A model generated the notes under the pieces. That model saw only the letters and a list, made by a program, of their open reading frames with translations, was not told the origin of the DNA and did not search any database. Positions 1 through 7,341 of a stretch of DNA of 51,005 nucleotides are shown here, one piece after another (position 1 is the first letter of the stretch; each line of letters opens with the position of its first letter). This stretch comes from a virus: positions 1-51,005 of the IMG/VR virus record IMGVR_UViG_3300044827_000006; one strand, 5' to 3'. The position numbers and the translations under genes are program-made.

Positions 1-361
1 TCACATCCTCCCAATCCTGTACGGCGTCATCCGATAGGCTGAAGGATTCGATGAGCGTGGCGACTAGGCGTTTCGTCGTTCGGTCGAAGAGGAAGAGACC
101 GAGACGCGCGCCGGGGTCATCCTGTGCAGTTAGCGTCGGCTTGACGTTTACGAAATCATCTAAGGTCAGGAGTCCTGACGTATTAGTGACATACGCGCTC
201 CAGTAGAATTGACCATTATCGAAGGGACTACTTTCAGGTATTTTCGTGCCGTCACTTGCAAGATAGCCCGAGAGCGGATAGATGCGGCCTTCCAAGTCCG
301 TTGACCAGCCGTGATACTCAAATGTTCCGGCGTTATCTGTAATAGTTATATTGTCTGCCAT
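1..361 (-). CDS. Unknown tail-region protein, 3' end cut by the window
   Basis: This is an open frame of 120 codons starting with ATG at 361 (MADNITITDNAG) and running off the left edge without a stop. A good ribosome site (AAGGACGAG) lies just before the start, 5 to 12 bases after the tail-tip gene stop, so it is co-transcribed with that gene. The sequence is polar and beta-rich with no motif I recognise. Its place directly after the large tail-tip protein suggests a tail or adsorption component, which is an inference from position only. Confidence 0.75.
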   Translation of the reverse strand, partial: MADNITITDNAGTFEYHGWSTDLEGRIYPLSGYLASDGTKIPESSPFDNGQFYWSAYVTNTSGLLTLDDFVNVKPTLTAQDDPGARLGLFLFDRTTKRLVATLIESFSLSDDAVQDWEDV

Positions 362-373
362 TTTACTCGTCCT

Positions 374-3300
374 TTATGGGGCAATCAGCCCGTGCGTCTC
401 CATGCGCGTCAGCGTCGTATTCTGCGCTGTCTTCGTTGCATCCAAAGCCGTCTTCATCGTATTAACCTGCGCTACTAAATCGTTGATGACGGTCTGAGTA
501 GCCGCGTCATATGTAGCCGCCGCGGAGCCTGAGACGACTGCGCCGGTACTGGCGGTGACATGGGGAACCGCGGCTTCGCGCGGGCCTACTACTTGGTCTC
601 CCCCAACCATCACGCTTGCGCCAACTTCAATCGTCCCGCTCGTCGTCGTCGTGATACTCACGGCGCTTGTAGCCGTACCTATCAACACTCCGTTCTCAGG
701 CTGAATCTTGACTTCATGTGTACCAGGCGGAAGGCCCGGCAAGTCGAACGTGCCGTTATTGTCTGAATCGGGAGAGACTATTCCGGCATCCGAGAAGACT
801 GATTCACCGTCTCGCTTTAGTAGAATCCGCCCGGTCTGCCTTCCCTTATAAATCGCAAAAGCAAACACTCCATGAAGCGTTGAAGAGGTAGCGGTAATGG
901 AGTGCTCTGATAGTGTGAGACCCGTCGGCGTGCCGGGGGCCACGTCGGGGAGATTAAAGACCGTAGGGAGCGGAACGCTTCTGGCCGGGGCGTCATCCGA
1001 GTACATCGAAGAGAGATAACGACGCCCGGTGAAGGCTGCGGATAAGTCAGATTTAAGAGTCAGGTCTTCGATACGAATTATTAAATTAACGAAGCCGCCC
1101 GATTTGGCTGTGACTGCTATCACCGAGCCTTCTGAGAGCGTTAAAGCTTCACCGTCGGAAGCTAAGGATGAGAAGAAATCCCCGTCACGAAGTTCAGACA
1201 GAAACCCATTAGCCACCCGGACGGCCTGATGGTAATTGTCTATCGCGCTGCCACTTATCTCTTTACTATTAACCGTTCCTTTTATTTCAGAACGCTTCGG
1301 TATTCTCAGTTCTGTTAATTTGAAATCCTGACTCGAATCCCGATATTTAAGGATGACCTGATTGACGGTCGATTGTCTGGAGCCGAGAGGCCATTTAAAT
1401 GAGCCGTCGATAATGTTCGCCCTCTCACAATCGGCCTGAGTGTTAGCGTGATCTGACAAGGACATCGCCACCCGAATTACTTCTTCGGCTTCCGTGTGGT
1501 CGTATTCAAGCTGCTTTTCAAGCTGAAGAAATCCGACTTTAGCCATAAGTGAAACAACTAGAGGTGTCGTAGGATTCCATGTCGCTTTGACATATTCGTT
1601 TAAGGTCGGATTGGCGTTGACGGCGGCGGCCAGCATGGCCCCGACGGTGTTGACTGTATCGCCTGACGCCGGGGCGTAGGAGATCGAAACCCCGTCTATG
1701 GCTATCGTCTTTGTGCCTGAGAGGCTTGTGACGGTGATTTGGGCGGTTGCCGGAGTGCTTGCCCCGTCTCCCCCTGCAAAAGTTCCACCAGAGGCCGTCA
1801 GGCCGCCTGTAGCAGTTAAGGTGATCGAGTTTCCGACTGTGGAATATCTCGTCCCTGTCACCGTTCTACATTCCGAGGTGACGAGCTGCGCGCCGATGAC
1901 AACCTTGCCCGATAGATCGTCAAGCCACGCCATGACGGACTGAACAGGGATTTCAGTATCACCGGGTGAGGCCGTCCCACGTAGTAAGGTGTTATCGACG
2001 GGCCTCTTATGCCTTATCTGAATCTTTCCATTTGAGCCTTGAACCAGATACAGACGGGCTGCCGGGAAGATGACATCATTTAGGAAATCAACGGCCTTCT
2101 GTGAATCGGTAATCGGGACGTTGACCGTGTATCTTCGTCGATAGGTCGTAACAATCGTCGGCGTGCCCTGGGTGGTCGGGTCGAGCGGGTCAAAGAAGGT
2201 CGGGTCAGCTTCCAGAAGATTCGGGTTGACCGTGCCGTCATTCAAGAAATTGCGACGGAAATATTCAGGAGATAGCCTTGAGCCTGAATTGTAAAGGTGA
2301 TAAAGATTGCCGACGCGTGATATTTCCGTACCGGGCAACATCACCGTATCCGCATGAGATTCATCCTCTAAGAATTGATCGTCATATAGGGACTCTTTAA
2401 AGTTCACGCCGTCATCCATGAACTCTTCCGCGATGTTGCAAAGATGAGGGTCGGTAATTAACCAGCGTGAGACGTGAACCGGGTTATCCGTCCAGCCTAT
2501 TTTTCGGACTCGTGTATCTGTGGCAGTCGCATAGGCGGTGTGCTCTAAAACTAAAGTTGAGGTTCCGCCACCCGAGAGGACTTTCGTCAACAGGTCTAAT
2601 CTATGCGTCCCGTCTGCGTCAGTTATTAAATCTCCGGCTTTTTCAATCCACAGCTCATCACCGTTTCGATAATTAAGTGACGCGCCGGTCAGGTGGTCTG
2701 AAGCCGCATTGATTGATGCTCGGGTCGGAAGGTAATTACCGGAGGCATCAGGTAAGGGAACGCGACAGCCCAAGAGGACGGCGGAAATCTCAGCCGCAGG
2801 ATCATCCTGTTCAGGAGTAGAGCCGTTCGTATCTAAAGCGAGCCACGCTGTTCTTGAATAGAATCCGTCACCGGGATAAGCGTCATGGCCTGACTCTGTA
2901 ACGCCGGTCGGTTGCTGCTTACGACTCCCTTCGCCTTCTTTGGCTCTGTATCCGAAGCGCTTATAAATACCCGTGGGCTGGCCTAATCCGAGAGTGTTGT
3001 TTCGGATATTGGCATAGTCTTCAATTCCATAACTGACGCCATCTCCGAACGAGTAGAGGGCCGCGACGTTGAACGACTTATCTACTGACGCGATGGGCTT
3101 ACCCAACATCTGCACTCTGCCGATGGGGATTGGAATTGCCTCTTCCGCGTTTAAATCAGAGTGGGTAGAAAATTGGCGAGTGCGGGTGACGGATTTGGTC
3201 TTTAGACCGATAAGCGAGGCCCAGACTCCACGTGCCACTTTTTCTTTGAATTGAACTGTGAATGTAGTCGGAGCGTATCTGAACGCTTCGGATAAGGGGC

Positions 3301-3853
3301 TGACCGAATCATGTTCGGGATCGTCGGCTGTATATCTTCGCGGGGGAAGTTCTTCATCTACCGAGCCAACGTGCTGCTTGGCGCTTAGCTGAAAATCGTC
3401 GTCCCCAACCTCGATAGCCTTTTCACACTTACCGACAAAGCCTGGATAGGTATCGTTTAATTCGTAAGACTGTGAGCGTGAGACGAGCCTGACGACGAGT
3501 TGACAGTTCTCTAAACTATTCTCTGGTCGTTCAAGCGCGAGCTTCGCCATGTAGCGGCCCGTTGAACTTGAATTGTCGAAGGTGACTGAGTTTGAATTGA
3601 ACTTCGGGCCGCTTGACCTTTGAATGTCTGACCACTTGGTAATAAGTCTTCGGTATTGACGCCCGCGAAATTCCCATCCCGCATAATCGGTAAAACAATC
3701 AATCGCATTAACGGGGTCGAATCCGTCAACGCCGGGCACTGCATCGGACGGGTAGAGTTCGCACACTAAGGATATGTCGCGGCGCACGGCCTCATCTTCC
3801 GCCGTTCGATTCCACGTTCTCAGTGCTCGCAGAAATCTTTCGCTCAGTGGCAT
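374..3853 (-). CDS. Large tail tip / host-specificity-type protein
   Basis: A protein of 1159 residues from an ATG at 3853 whose A is shared with the upstream stop (TGATG). The frame opens upstream with a GTG at 3898, but the overlapping ATG fits the coupling seen across this operon better. The N-terminal half is rich in aromatic and beta-strand segments, the middle carries Gly/Thr-rich stretches, a fibronectin-III-like region follows (around residues 940-1060), and the C-terminus is a predicted coiled coil ending in METHGLIAP. Length, domain order and place downstream of the tape measure and tail genes fit a tail-tip or central-fibre protein. I see no catalytic motif. Role is inferred. Confidence 0.7.
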   Translation of the reverse strand: MPLSERFLRALRTWNRTAEDEAVRRDISLVCELYPSDAVPGVDGFDPVNAIDCFTDYAGWEFRGRQYRRLITKWSDIQRSSGPKFNSNSVTFDNSSSTGRYMAKLALERPENSLENCQLVVRLVSRSQSYELNDTYPGFVGKCEKAIEVGDDDFQLSAKQHVGSVDEELPPRRYTADDPEHDSVSPLSEAFRYAPTTFTVQFKEKVARGVWASLIGLKTKSVTRTRQFSTHSDLNAEEAIPIPIGRVQMLGKPIASVDKSFNVAALYSFGDGVSYGIEDYANIRNNTLGLGQPTGIYKRFGYRAKEGEGSRKQQPTGVTESGHDAYPGDGFYSRTAWLALDTNGSTPEQDDPAAEISAVLLGCRVPLPDASGNYLPTRASINAASDHLTGASLNYRNGDELWIEKAGDLITDADGTHRLDLLTKVLSGGGTSTLVLEHTAYATATDTRVRKIGWTDNPVHVSRWLITDPHLCNIAEEFMDDGVNFKESLYDDQFLEDESHADTVMLPGTEISRVGNLYHLYNSGSRLSPEYFRRNFLNDGTVNPNLLEADPTFFDPLDPTTQGTPTIVTTYRRRYTVNVPITDSQKAVDFLNDVIFPAARLYLVQGSNGKIQIRHKRPVDNTLLRGTASPGDTEIPVQSVMAWLDDLSGKVVIGAQLVTSECRTVTGTRYSTVGNSITLTATGGLTASGGTFAGGDGASTPATAQITVTSLSGTKTIAIDGVSISYAPASGDTVNTVGAMLAAAVNANPTLNEYVKATWNPTTPLVVSLMAKVGFLQLEKQLEYDHTEAEEVIRVAMSLSDHANTQADCERANIIDGSFKWPLGSRQSTVNQVILKYRDSSQDFKLTELRIPKRSEIKGTVNSKEISGSAIDNYHQAVRVANGFLSELRDGDFFSSLASDGEALTLSEGSVIAVTAKSGGFVNLIIRIEDLTLKSDLSAAFTGRRYLSSMYSDDAPARSVPLPTVFNLPDVAPGTPTGLTLSEHSITATSSTLHGVFAFAIYKGRQTGRILLKRDGESVFSDAGIVSPDSDNNGTFDLPGLPPGTHEVKIQPENGVLIGTATSAVSITTTTSGTIEVGASVMVGGDQVVGPREAAVPHVTASTGAVVSGSAAATYDAATQTVINDLVAQVNTMKTALDATKTAQNTTLTRMETHGLIAP

Positions 3854-4599
3854 CAGCTTGGATATTTCACAAGGCCAATTCGCGCCCTTTGAATCCACGT
3901 CTTGTCATGGTCTAGCTCAAATGATTCATACCTGACGCCGATCCGGAGTTGGCCGTCCGGGTCTCTATAATCGAACTCCAGTTCGTCATGCCTTGCCGCC
4001 GTGTAGTGATCTAAAAGAACCTGTGCTTCAGTCTCGTCTAACAGGCTGTCGCTGTAGTCCTCTTCCCAGCGAAGAGGTGGCACATCCCCTGTCGTGTTGA
4101 TGCTTATCCCTTTGTCCGCATACGTGTGCTTGGTAATGAGAGACTTAAAATCAGGTGGGAGCGTTCTGCGTTTTGATGGGTGCGGGCCACCTAAAGCCTC
4201 TACAGGGAACGGAGGGACGCCGGTTGAAGCTTCGGCGTAGAGCGAAGCAACGCGAGCGGCGAACTCGCTGGATAATTTGAACGCATTAAGTGTTGCCGCT
4301 CGTCCGTTGGCTACTACGTCAGCTTCCCAAAAGGCTTGGCCGGGTGCGTCGGGGGTATGGCCGTAGAACGATAAATATAATCCTTGAACGTATGCACTGT
4401 TCGACGTGGCGAGGGCCAGATATTCGCTTGAAGTGAACAGTCCGCCGACTCTGCTTTTAGCTTCAGTCAGTAAGGGAGCGGGACTGTTGACGAGCGGGTT
4501 TAGTGCCGCAAGCCACGCGGTAAGTTCCAGCGTGGTAGGGCGACGGGAGAGTGCGCCCGTGTAGGCTGTAATAGAAAATCTTTCGGTGGATAGGGGCAT
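3853..4599 (-). CDS. DUF4214-like tail-associated protein
   Basis: A 248-residue protein from ATG 4599 (MPLSTERFSITAYTG). Residues about 5-100 look like a DUF4214 unit, with the LYLSFYGHTPDAPGQAFWE stretch and the following helix. The rest is acidic with a C-terminal beta segment. The frame stays open to a GTG at 4662, but that extension reads through a structured RNA leader, so I place the start after it. No Shine-Dalgarno precedes ATG 4599, which is odd: either start could be used. It overlaps the tail-tip gene by TGATG. Function unknown; DUF4214 is seen in tail and surface proteins. Confidence 0.65.
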   Translation of the reverse strand: MPLSTERFSITAYTGALSRRPTTLELTAWLAALNPLVNSPAPLLTEAKSRVGGLFTSSEYLALATSNSAYVQGLYLSFYGHTPDAPGQAFWEADVVANGRAATLNAFKLSSEFAARVASLYAEASTGVPPFPVEALGGPHPSKRRTLPPDFKSLITKHTYADKGISINTTGDVPPLRWEEDYSDSLLDETEAQVLLDHYTAARHDELEFDYRDPDGQLRIGVRYESFELDHDKTWIQRARIGLVKYPS

Positions 4600-4603
4600 A
4601 AAT

Positions 4604-4670
4604 AAAAAAGGCGCATGTAATAGGCTCTTGGCCTTCTCACATGCACCTCGCCGAGCGGTCACGCTGGTGC
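4604..4670 (-). promoter_or_regulatory. Attenuator-like RNA element, copy A
   Basis: On the minus strand a hairpin (5-bp stem 4666-4670 with 4643-4647; inner 4-bp stem 4662-4665 with 4654-4657, loop of four) is followed by a terminator hairpin (4639-4647 with 4610-4618, 9 bp including one G-U, inner stem 4631-4634 with 4622-4625) and six T. The arm 4643-4647 is used by both structures, so they exclude each other. The 22-nt core at 4646-4667 is identical to 14752-14773. A near-consensus promoter lies upstream. Confidence 0.7.
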
Positions 4671-4708
4671 GTAGATAAGTTGTGTGGCGCTACTGTCGCG
4701 CGGGGAGA

Positions 4709-4737
4709 ATTATACTATAAGAGTGGGTTGGGGTGAA
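4709..4737 (-). promoter_or_regulatory. Promoter upstream of RNA element A
   Basis: Reading the minus strand, TTCACC (4737-4732), a 17-base spacer and a perfect TATAAT (4714-4709). Transcription would start near 4702 and enter the attenuator-like leader before the DUF4214 and tail-tip genes. Confidence 0.6.
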
Positions 4738-4748
4738 GGTGTTTTTCT

Positions 4749-4958
4749 CTAAATGAGTCGAGCAAACGCGGCAACCATCTGGGCCACCGCTAAGTTGCCT
4801 ATGACTTCCGCCGCTTCACGAAATGACGTTGCCAGCTTAATGCTTTCACGGGCCAACTCTTCCGAGGCTTTGACGTACCTATTGAGTGCGCGCATGTGCT
4901 GTGTGTGAAGGTCGGTTGCGCGTCGTTTGCGACGGTGGAATGTGCGGAGTCGGGTCAT
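4749..4958 (-). CDS. Small helical protein of unknown function
   Basis: A 69-residue protein with a basic N-terminus (MTRLRTFHRRKRR) and a long amphipathic helical remainder. Its ATG overlaps the stop of the upstream HTH gene (ATGA at 4955-4958), so the two form a pair. The basic start and helical body could bind nucleic acid or dimerise, but no family is recognisable. It ends just before the promoter that drives the tail-tip genes. Confidence 0.6.
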   Translation of the reverse strand: MTRLRTFHRRKRRATDLHTQHMRALNRYVKASEELARESIKLATSFREAAEVIGNLAVAQMVAAFARLI

Positions 4959-5185
4959 CTCTTGCCTTTCTTAGTTGTCTTGGGTCTGCCCTGTTTTGGA
5001 GGCTGGAAGTTCGCCAATGTGTCGGCGGGTATCTTCCAGACGGGGCCGCGCGGCGTAGCCTCAGACTTAGCGCCGGGGAAAAGCCCCTTACGCACCCATC
5101 GGACGAGAGTTTGGTAAGGGGCGTCTATTCCTCGTCCTTTCAATATGCCTTGAGCCTCAGTAGTAGTTACCATTCTCTTCGCCAT
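4955..5185 (-). CDS. MerR/excisionase-like helix-turn-helix protein
   Basis: A 76-residue protein. TTTEAQGILKGRGIDAPYQT followed by LVRWVRKGLFP and VWKIPADTLANF follows the MerR/Xis-type pattern: an HTH that recognises DNA, a wing with the W-K-I-P strand, and a basic tail. Such proteins are usually small DNA-binding regulators or excision factors. It is divergent from the plus-strand gene at 5346, and the shared intergenic region holds repeated GCTATCA motifs that could be its operators. The regulatory role is inferred from fold and place. Confidence 0.7.
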   Translation of the reverse strand: MAKRMVTTTEAQGILKGRGIDAPYQTLVRWVRKGLFPGAKSEATPRGPVWKIPADTLANFQPPKQGRPKTTKKGKR

Positions 5186-5263
5186 ACCTCCCTATATATC
5201 ACAACTATCTGAAATGGCGCTATCAGATTAGCACAGGTCGAATCCTAATACAATAAAAGATGT

Positions 5264-5313
5264 TAGGATGCTATCACTTTTCCCTTGCGCTTAACTTGCT
5301 AGGATGCTATCAT
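5264..5313 (+). promoter_or_regulatory. Promoter with two direct-repeat operators
   Basis: TTGCGC (5285-5290), a 17-base spacer and TATCAT (5308-5313) form a plus-strand promoter for the gene at 5346. The 13-bp sequence TAGGATGCTATCA occurs at 5264-5276 and 5300-5312, 36 bp apart, the second overlapping the -10 box; the GCTATCA core appears a third time at about 5218-5224. The arrangement suggests repression, possibly by the divergent HTH protein. Confidence 0.55.
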
Positions 5314-5345
5314 CTTTTCTGTCAGTCGGAAGGGAGACACCACGC

Positions 5346-5552
5346 ATGTTGAGAATAACCGAGATAGCCGAGAACGAAATAGTCATCACCGAGCACTACG
5401 CCGTCGAATATCAGCGGACTGGTCGTGGGGTATTCGCCGAAGTCAAAGACGCCGGTTCACGCTACAACGGGCTGTACGGGTTCGGTAGTACCAAAGAAGG
5501 CGCTCTTGCCTGTCTCGCCGCAAAGATTAGTCAGATGCCGTCTGACGAATAG
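5346..5552 (+). CDS. Small protein of unknown function
   Basis: A 68-residue protein from ATG 5346 (MLRITEIAENEIVITEHYAV), chosen because GGGAG lies ten bases upstream; an in-frame ATG at 5304 falls inside the promoter -10 region. The sequence alternates short beta strands with one helix (GSTKEGALACLAAKISQM), much like a small double-psi or HicB-like fold, but I cannot name a family. First gene of the plus-strand cassette that includes a PAS protein. Confidence 0.6.
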   Translation: MLRITEIAENEIVITEHYAVEYQRTGRGVFAEVKDAGSRYNGLYGFGSTKEGALACLAAKISQMPSDE

Positions 5553-5627
5553 CAGAAGGGCTTAGGAAAGCGCGAACTCTCCTAAGCCCCGTTCAACTTT
5601 CCACCCCTGCAAAGAAGGGAAAAGTCT

Positions 5628-6137
5628 ATGCCGAAGTCTAACACGAAGAGGAATGTATTTGATAGGCCCGCCGAGGTCGTCAACTTCGCCATGTACCGCG
5701 GTCTGCGCTTAACGAGTCACGACCCTTCACTCGCTATGGAGATCGTGCGGAATTGTCCGAACTTACACGCGGGGGCCGATGCGAAATTGTCCGAGACGAT
5801 AAGCAGGAGACGGGCTGAAAAAGGCAGGAAAGGGTCGAAAGGAGAGTTAGTTAAGTTCCCCGCACGCATGGCCTTTCCGGGCGGCATCTACGAACTAGAC
5901 CGCCGGGGCGTCGTCACGCACTTCAACCCGGCCCATCCTCCGGCCCCGGCACTCGTCGGGCTGGACTTCTTCGACGCGATAGCGCCGGGCCTGCGTAACT
6001 TGCGCGGCGACTACATCAGGTTTCTTTTGAGCGACGCAACCGACTACGAGACGGCGGCGAGCGGGCGAGTGTTCATCTTCGTCAAGGTCTTAGACTGCGC
6101 GGTCGTCACGGTGAACAGGGAAGGCGGCGCGGGATGA
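5628..6137 (+). CDS. PAS-domain protein, photoactive-yellow-protein type without the cysteine
   Basis: A 169-residue protein. The C-terminal part (about residues 86-162) follows the fold order of photoactive yellow protein: GGIYELDRRGVVTHFN, then GLDFFDAIAP, then a beta region FIFVKVLDCAVVTV. Where photoactive yellow protein and the second PAS protein of this phage (43575-43994) have A-P-C-T, this one has A-P-G-L (Gly121), so it cannot attach the p-coumaroyl chromophore in the known way. The first 80 residues are basic and unrecognised. A clean ribosome site precedes the ATG; it overlaps the next gene by ATGA. Assignment rests on motif similarity to the paralogue. Confidence 0.6.
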   Translation: MPKSNTKRNVFDRPAEVVNFAMYRGLRLTSHDPSLAMEIVRNCPNLHAGADAKLSETISRRRAEKGRKGSKGELVKFPARMAFPGGIYELDRRGVVTHFNPAHPPAPALVGLDFFDAIAPGLRNLRGDYIRFLLSDATDYETAASGRVFIFVKVLDCAVVTVNREGGAG

Positions 6138-6388
6138 AAAGGCGATTCAAGACAGGCGACCGCGTGATGTTCAAGATGCCGTTTCAAGGCAGGGGCATGA
6201 TACGCCCGGAGCCGCGTCCCTACCTCGTGACGAAAGTAGACGGTGGTCTCATCTACTTGGAAGGGTACGGATTACCCGTGCCCGACATCGCGCTCGCCCT
6301 CCCTCGCCGGGTTGAAAAGAATCCGTGGAAGGAACTACGCGACGAGTGGCAACGGTTTCTCGCCAAAGTGGAAAGAGGTACGGCATGA
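6134..6388 (+). CDS. Small basic protein of unknown function
   Basis: An 84-residue protein whose ATG overlaps the stop of the PAS gene (ATGA), so they are translationally coupled and probably work together. The sequence RFKTGDRVMFKMPFQGRG followed by YLVTKVDGGLIYLEGYGLPVP looks like a small SH3-like beta barrel, and the C-terminus (WKELRDEWQRFLAKVE) is an amphipathic helix. No family is certain. Last gene of its operon, followed by a terminator at 6418-6451. Confidence 0.6.
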   Translation: MKRRFKTGDRVMFKMPFQGRGMIRPEPRPYLVTKVDGGLIYLEGYGLPVPDIALALPRRVEKNPWKELRDEWQRFLAKVERGTA

Positions 6389-6417
6389 GACGCCTACTCT
6401 CGCTGGATAGATCGAAG

Positions 6418-6451
6418 GGGGCGGCTCTACATGGGGCCGCCTCTCTTCTTT
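6418..6451 (+). terminator. Terminator between convergent operons
   Basis: GGCGGC (6420-6425) pairs with GCCGCC (6436-6441), extendable by a G-U and a G-C pair, followed by a pyrimidine-rich run with TCTTCTTTT. It separates the PAS operon from the convergent minus-strand gene that ends at 6452. Confidence 0.6.
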
Positions 6452-6970
6452 TCATGCTGCTGGGCCTTCGGAGCCGTCTGGCTCGCCTAGTCTGTAACTC
6501 GCCTTGCGCCCTCGACCCGTGCTGACTATTCCGCGCCTGTCGGCTTCTTTCGCGCTCACGCCGAAAGCGGCCTGAAAGAATCTATCGCGCAATCGCTCGC
6601 CGCGCCTTTCATCAAACGTCTCGGGACGCTTCCGTTCTCTCCGAGGCGATGGCTCTTTGAAGGCACGCTTGCGACTCTGCCCGAGCATCATCATTCCCAT
6701 AGAAGCAGCGCACCGCTGGCAATGCTCACCGCCTTTGACTTCGCGCCATTCGCTGGTATCAGTTTCGACGCTTGGGCCGTCAAAGGGACGGAAGTCAAGA
6801 AAGCGCCCGCAGTCAGTTTCCAGGTATGCCCCCTCAACCCCACGCAGCGTGACGTGATACCACACGGCGCGGTGCGACTTCTGGCCTTTGCCTGCCGCCA
6901 CAGTCAGGCGTGAACCTAGTAGTTCGCGCGCCGCTTTGCCCCGATCTGGAAATTGAATGGCGCTAGTCAT
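6452..6970 (-). CDS. Conserved-looking protein of unknown function with a possible zinc site
   Basis: A 172-residue protein, basic in its second half (KRAFKEPSPRRERKRPETF). Two short cysteine clusters (DCGRF near residue 54, HCQRCAA near 84-88) could hold a zinc ion. The start overlaps the stop of the RHH gene (ATGA at 6967-6970), giving a two-gene unit in which the RHH protein probably controls expression. No family recognised; DNA binding is plausible from charge only. Confidence 0.55.
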   Translation of the reverse strand: MTSAIQFPDRGKAARELLGSRLTVAAGKGQKSHRAVWYHVTLRGVEGAYLETDCGRFLDFRPFDGPSVETDTSEWREVKGGEHCQRCAASMGMMMLGQSRKRAFKEPSPRRERKRPETFDERRGERLRDRFFQAAFGVSAKEADRRGIVSTGRGRKASYRLGEPDGSEGPAA

Positions 6971-7200
6971 GCTGTTTTTCTTTTCTTCGACATCTCGCGT
7001 ATCTCAAACGCCTCTGGCTCACGGGTCTTCTCTTCACGTATCAGTTGCGTGATCTGCTGTCGGATAAATCCTGACATGCTGACACCGCGCAATGTGCAAG
7101 CCGTAGCGAAGTCCGCAGCCGTTTGAGGTTCAAACGCCACGTTGATGAACTTCGTCTTCTTTTTCTCTTTAGGTAGTTTTGGCCGTCCCACATCAAGCAT
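6967..7200 (-). CDS. Ribbon-helix-helix (CopG-type) regulator
   Basis: A 77-residue protein. FINVAFEPQTAADFATACTL followed by RGVSMSGFIRQQITQLI gives the beta strand, first helix and S-x-S-x-x-x-R second helix of the RHH fold; a basic N-terminal tail (KLPKEKKKTK) is usual for DNA contact. A strong ribosome site (GGAGGTG) precedes the ATG. It is divergent from the ParB-like gene, so it may repress both directions from the intervening 140 bp. First gene of a pair with the protein at 6452-6970. Confidence 0.7.
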   Translation of the reverse strand: MLDVGRPKLPKEKKKTKFINVAFEPQTAADFATACTLRGVSMSGFIRQQITQLIREEKTREPEAFEIREMSKKRKTA

Positions 7201-7270
7201 CTTTACAGCACCTCCGATTATTTTTCAAACTAAATCGTAATTTCTTTGTTTTCTTCTACAACTTTAATGC

Positions 7271-7276
7271 TATACT
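7271..7276 (+). promoter_or_regulatory. -10 box of the ParB-like gene promoter
   Basis: TATACT in the AT-rich divergent region between the RHH and ParB-like genes. The -35 box is poor (TTGTTT with a 19-base spacer), which fits a promoter that needs activation or is tightly controlled. Confidence 0.4.
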
Positions 7277-7341
7277 AGCAGAAAGTTTGGATGGGTAAAA
7301 GGAAATAAAGTTTTACCCCGATACAAGCCGTGAGGAGAGCA

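Noticed and set aside
4640-4670. tRNA-like stretch (GCCGAGCGGTC resembles a tRNA-Ser D arm), also at 14750-14776
   Set aside because: No acceptor, anticodon or T arm can be built around it; the pairing fits the attenuator hairpin on the other strand.
6385-6525. 46-codon plus-strand frame starting at the ATGA after the small gene at 6134
   Set aside because: It runs through the terminator hairpin and into the convergent gene; its sequence looks random.
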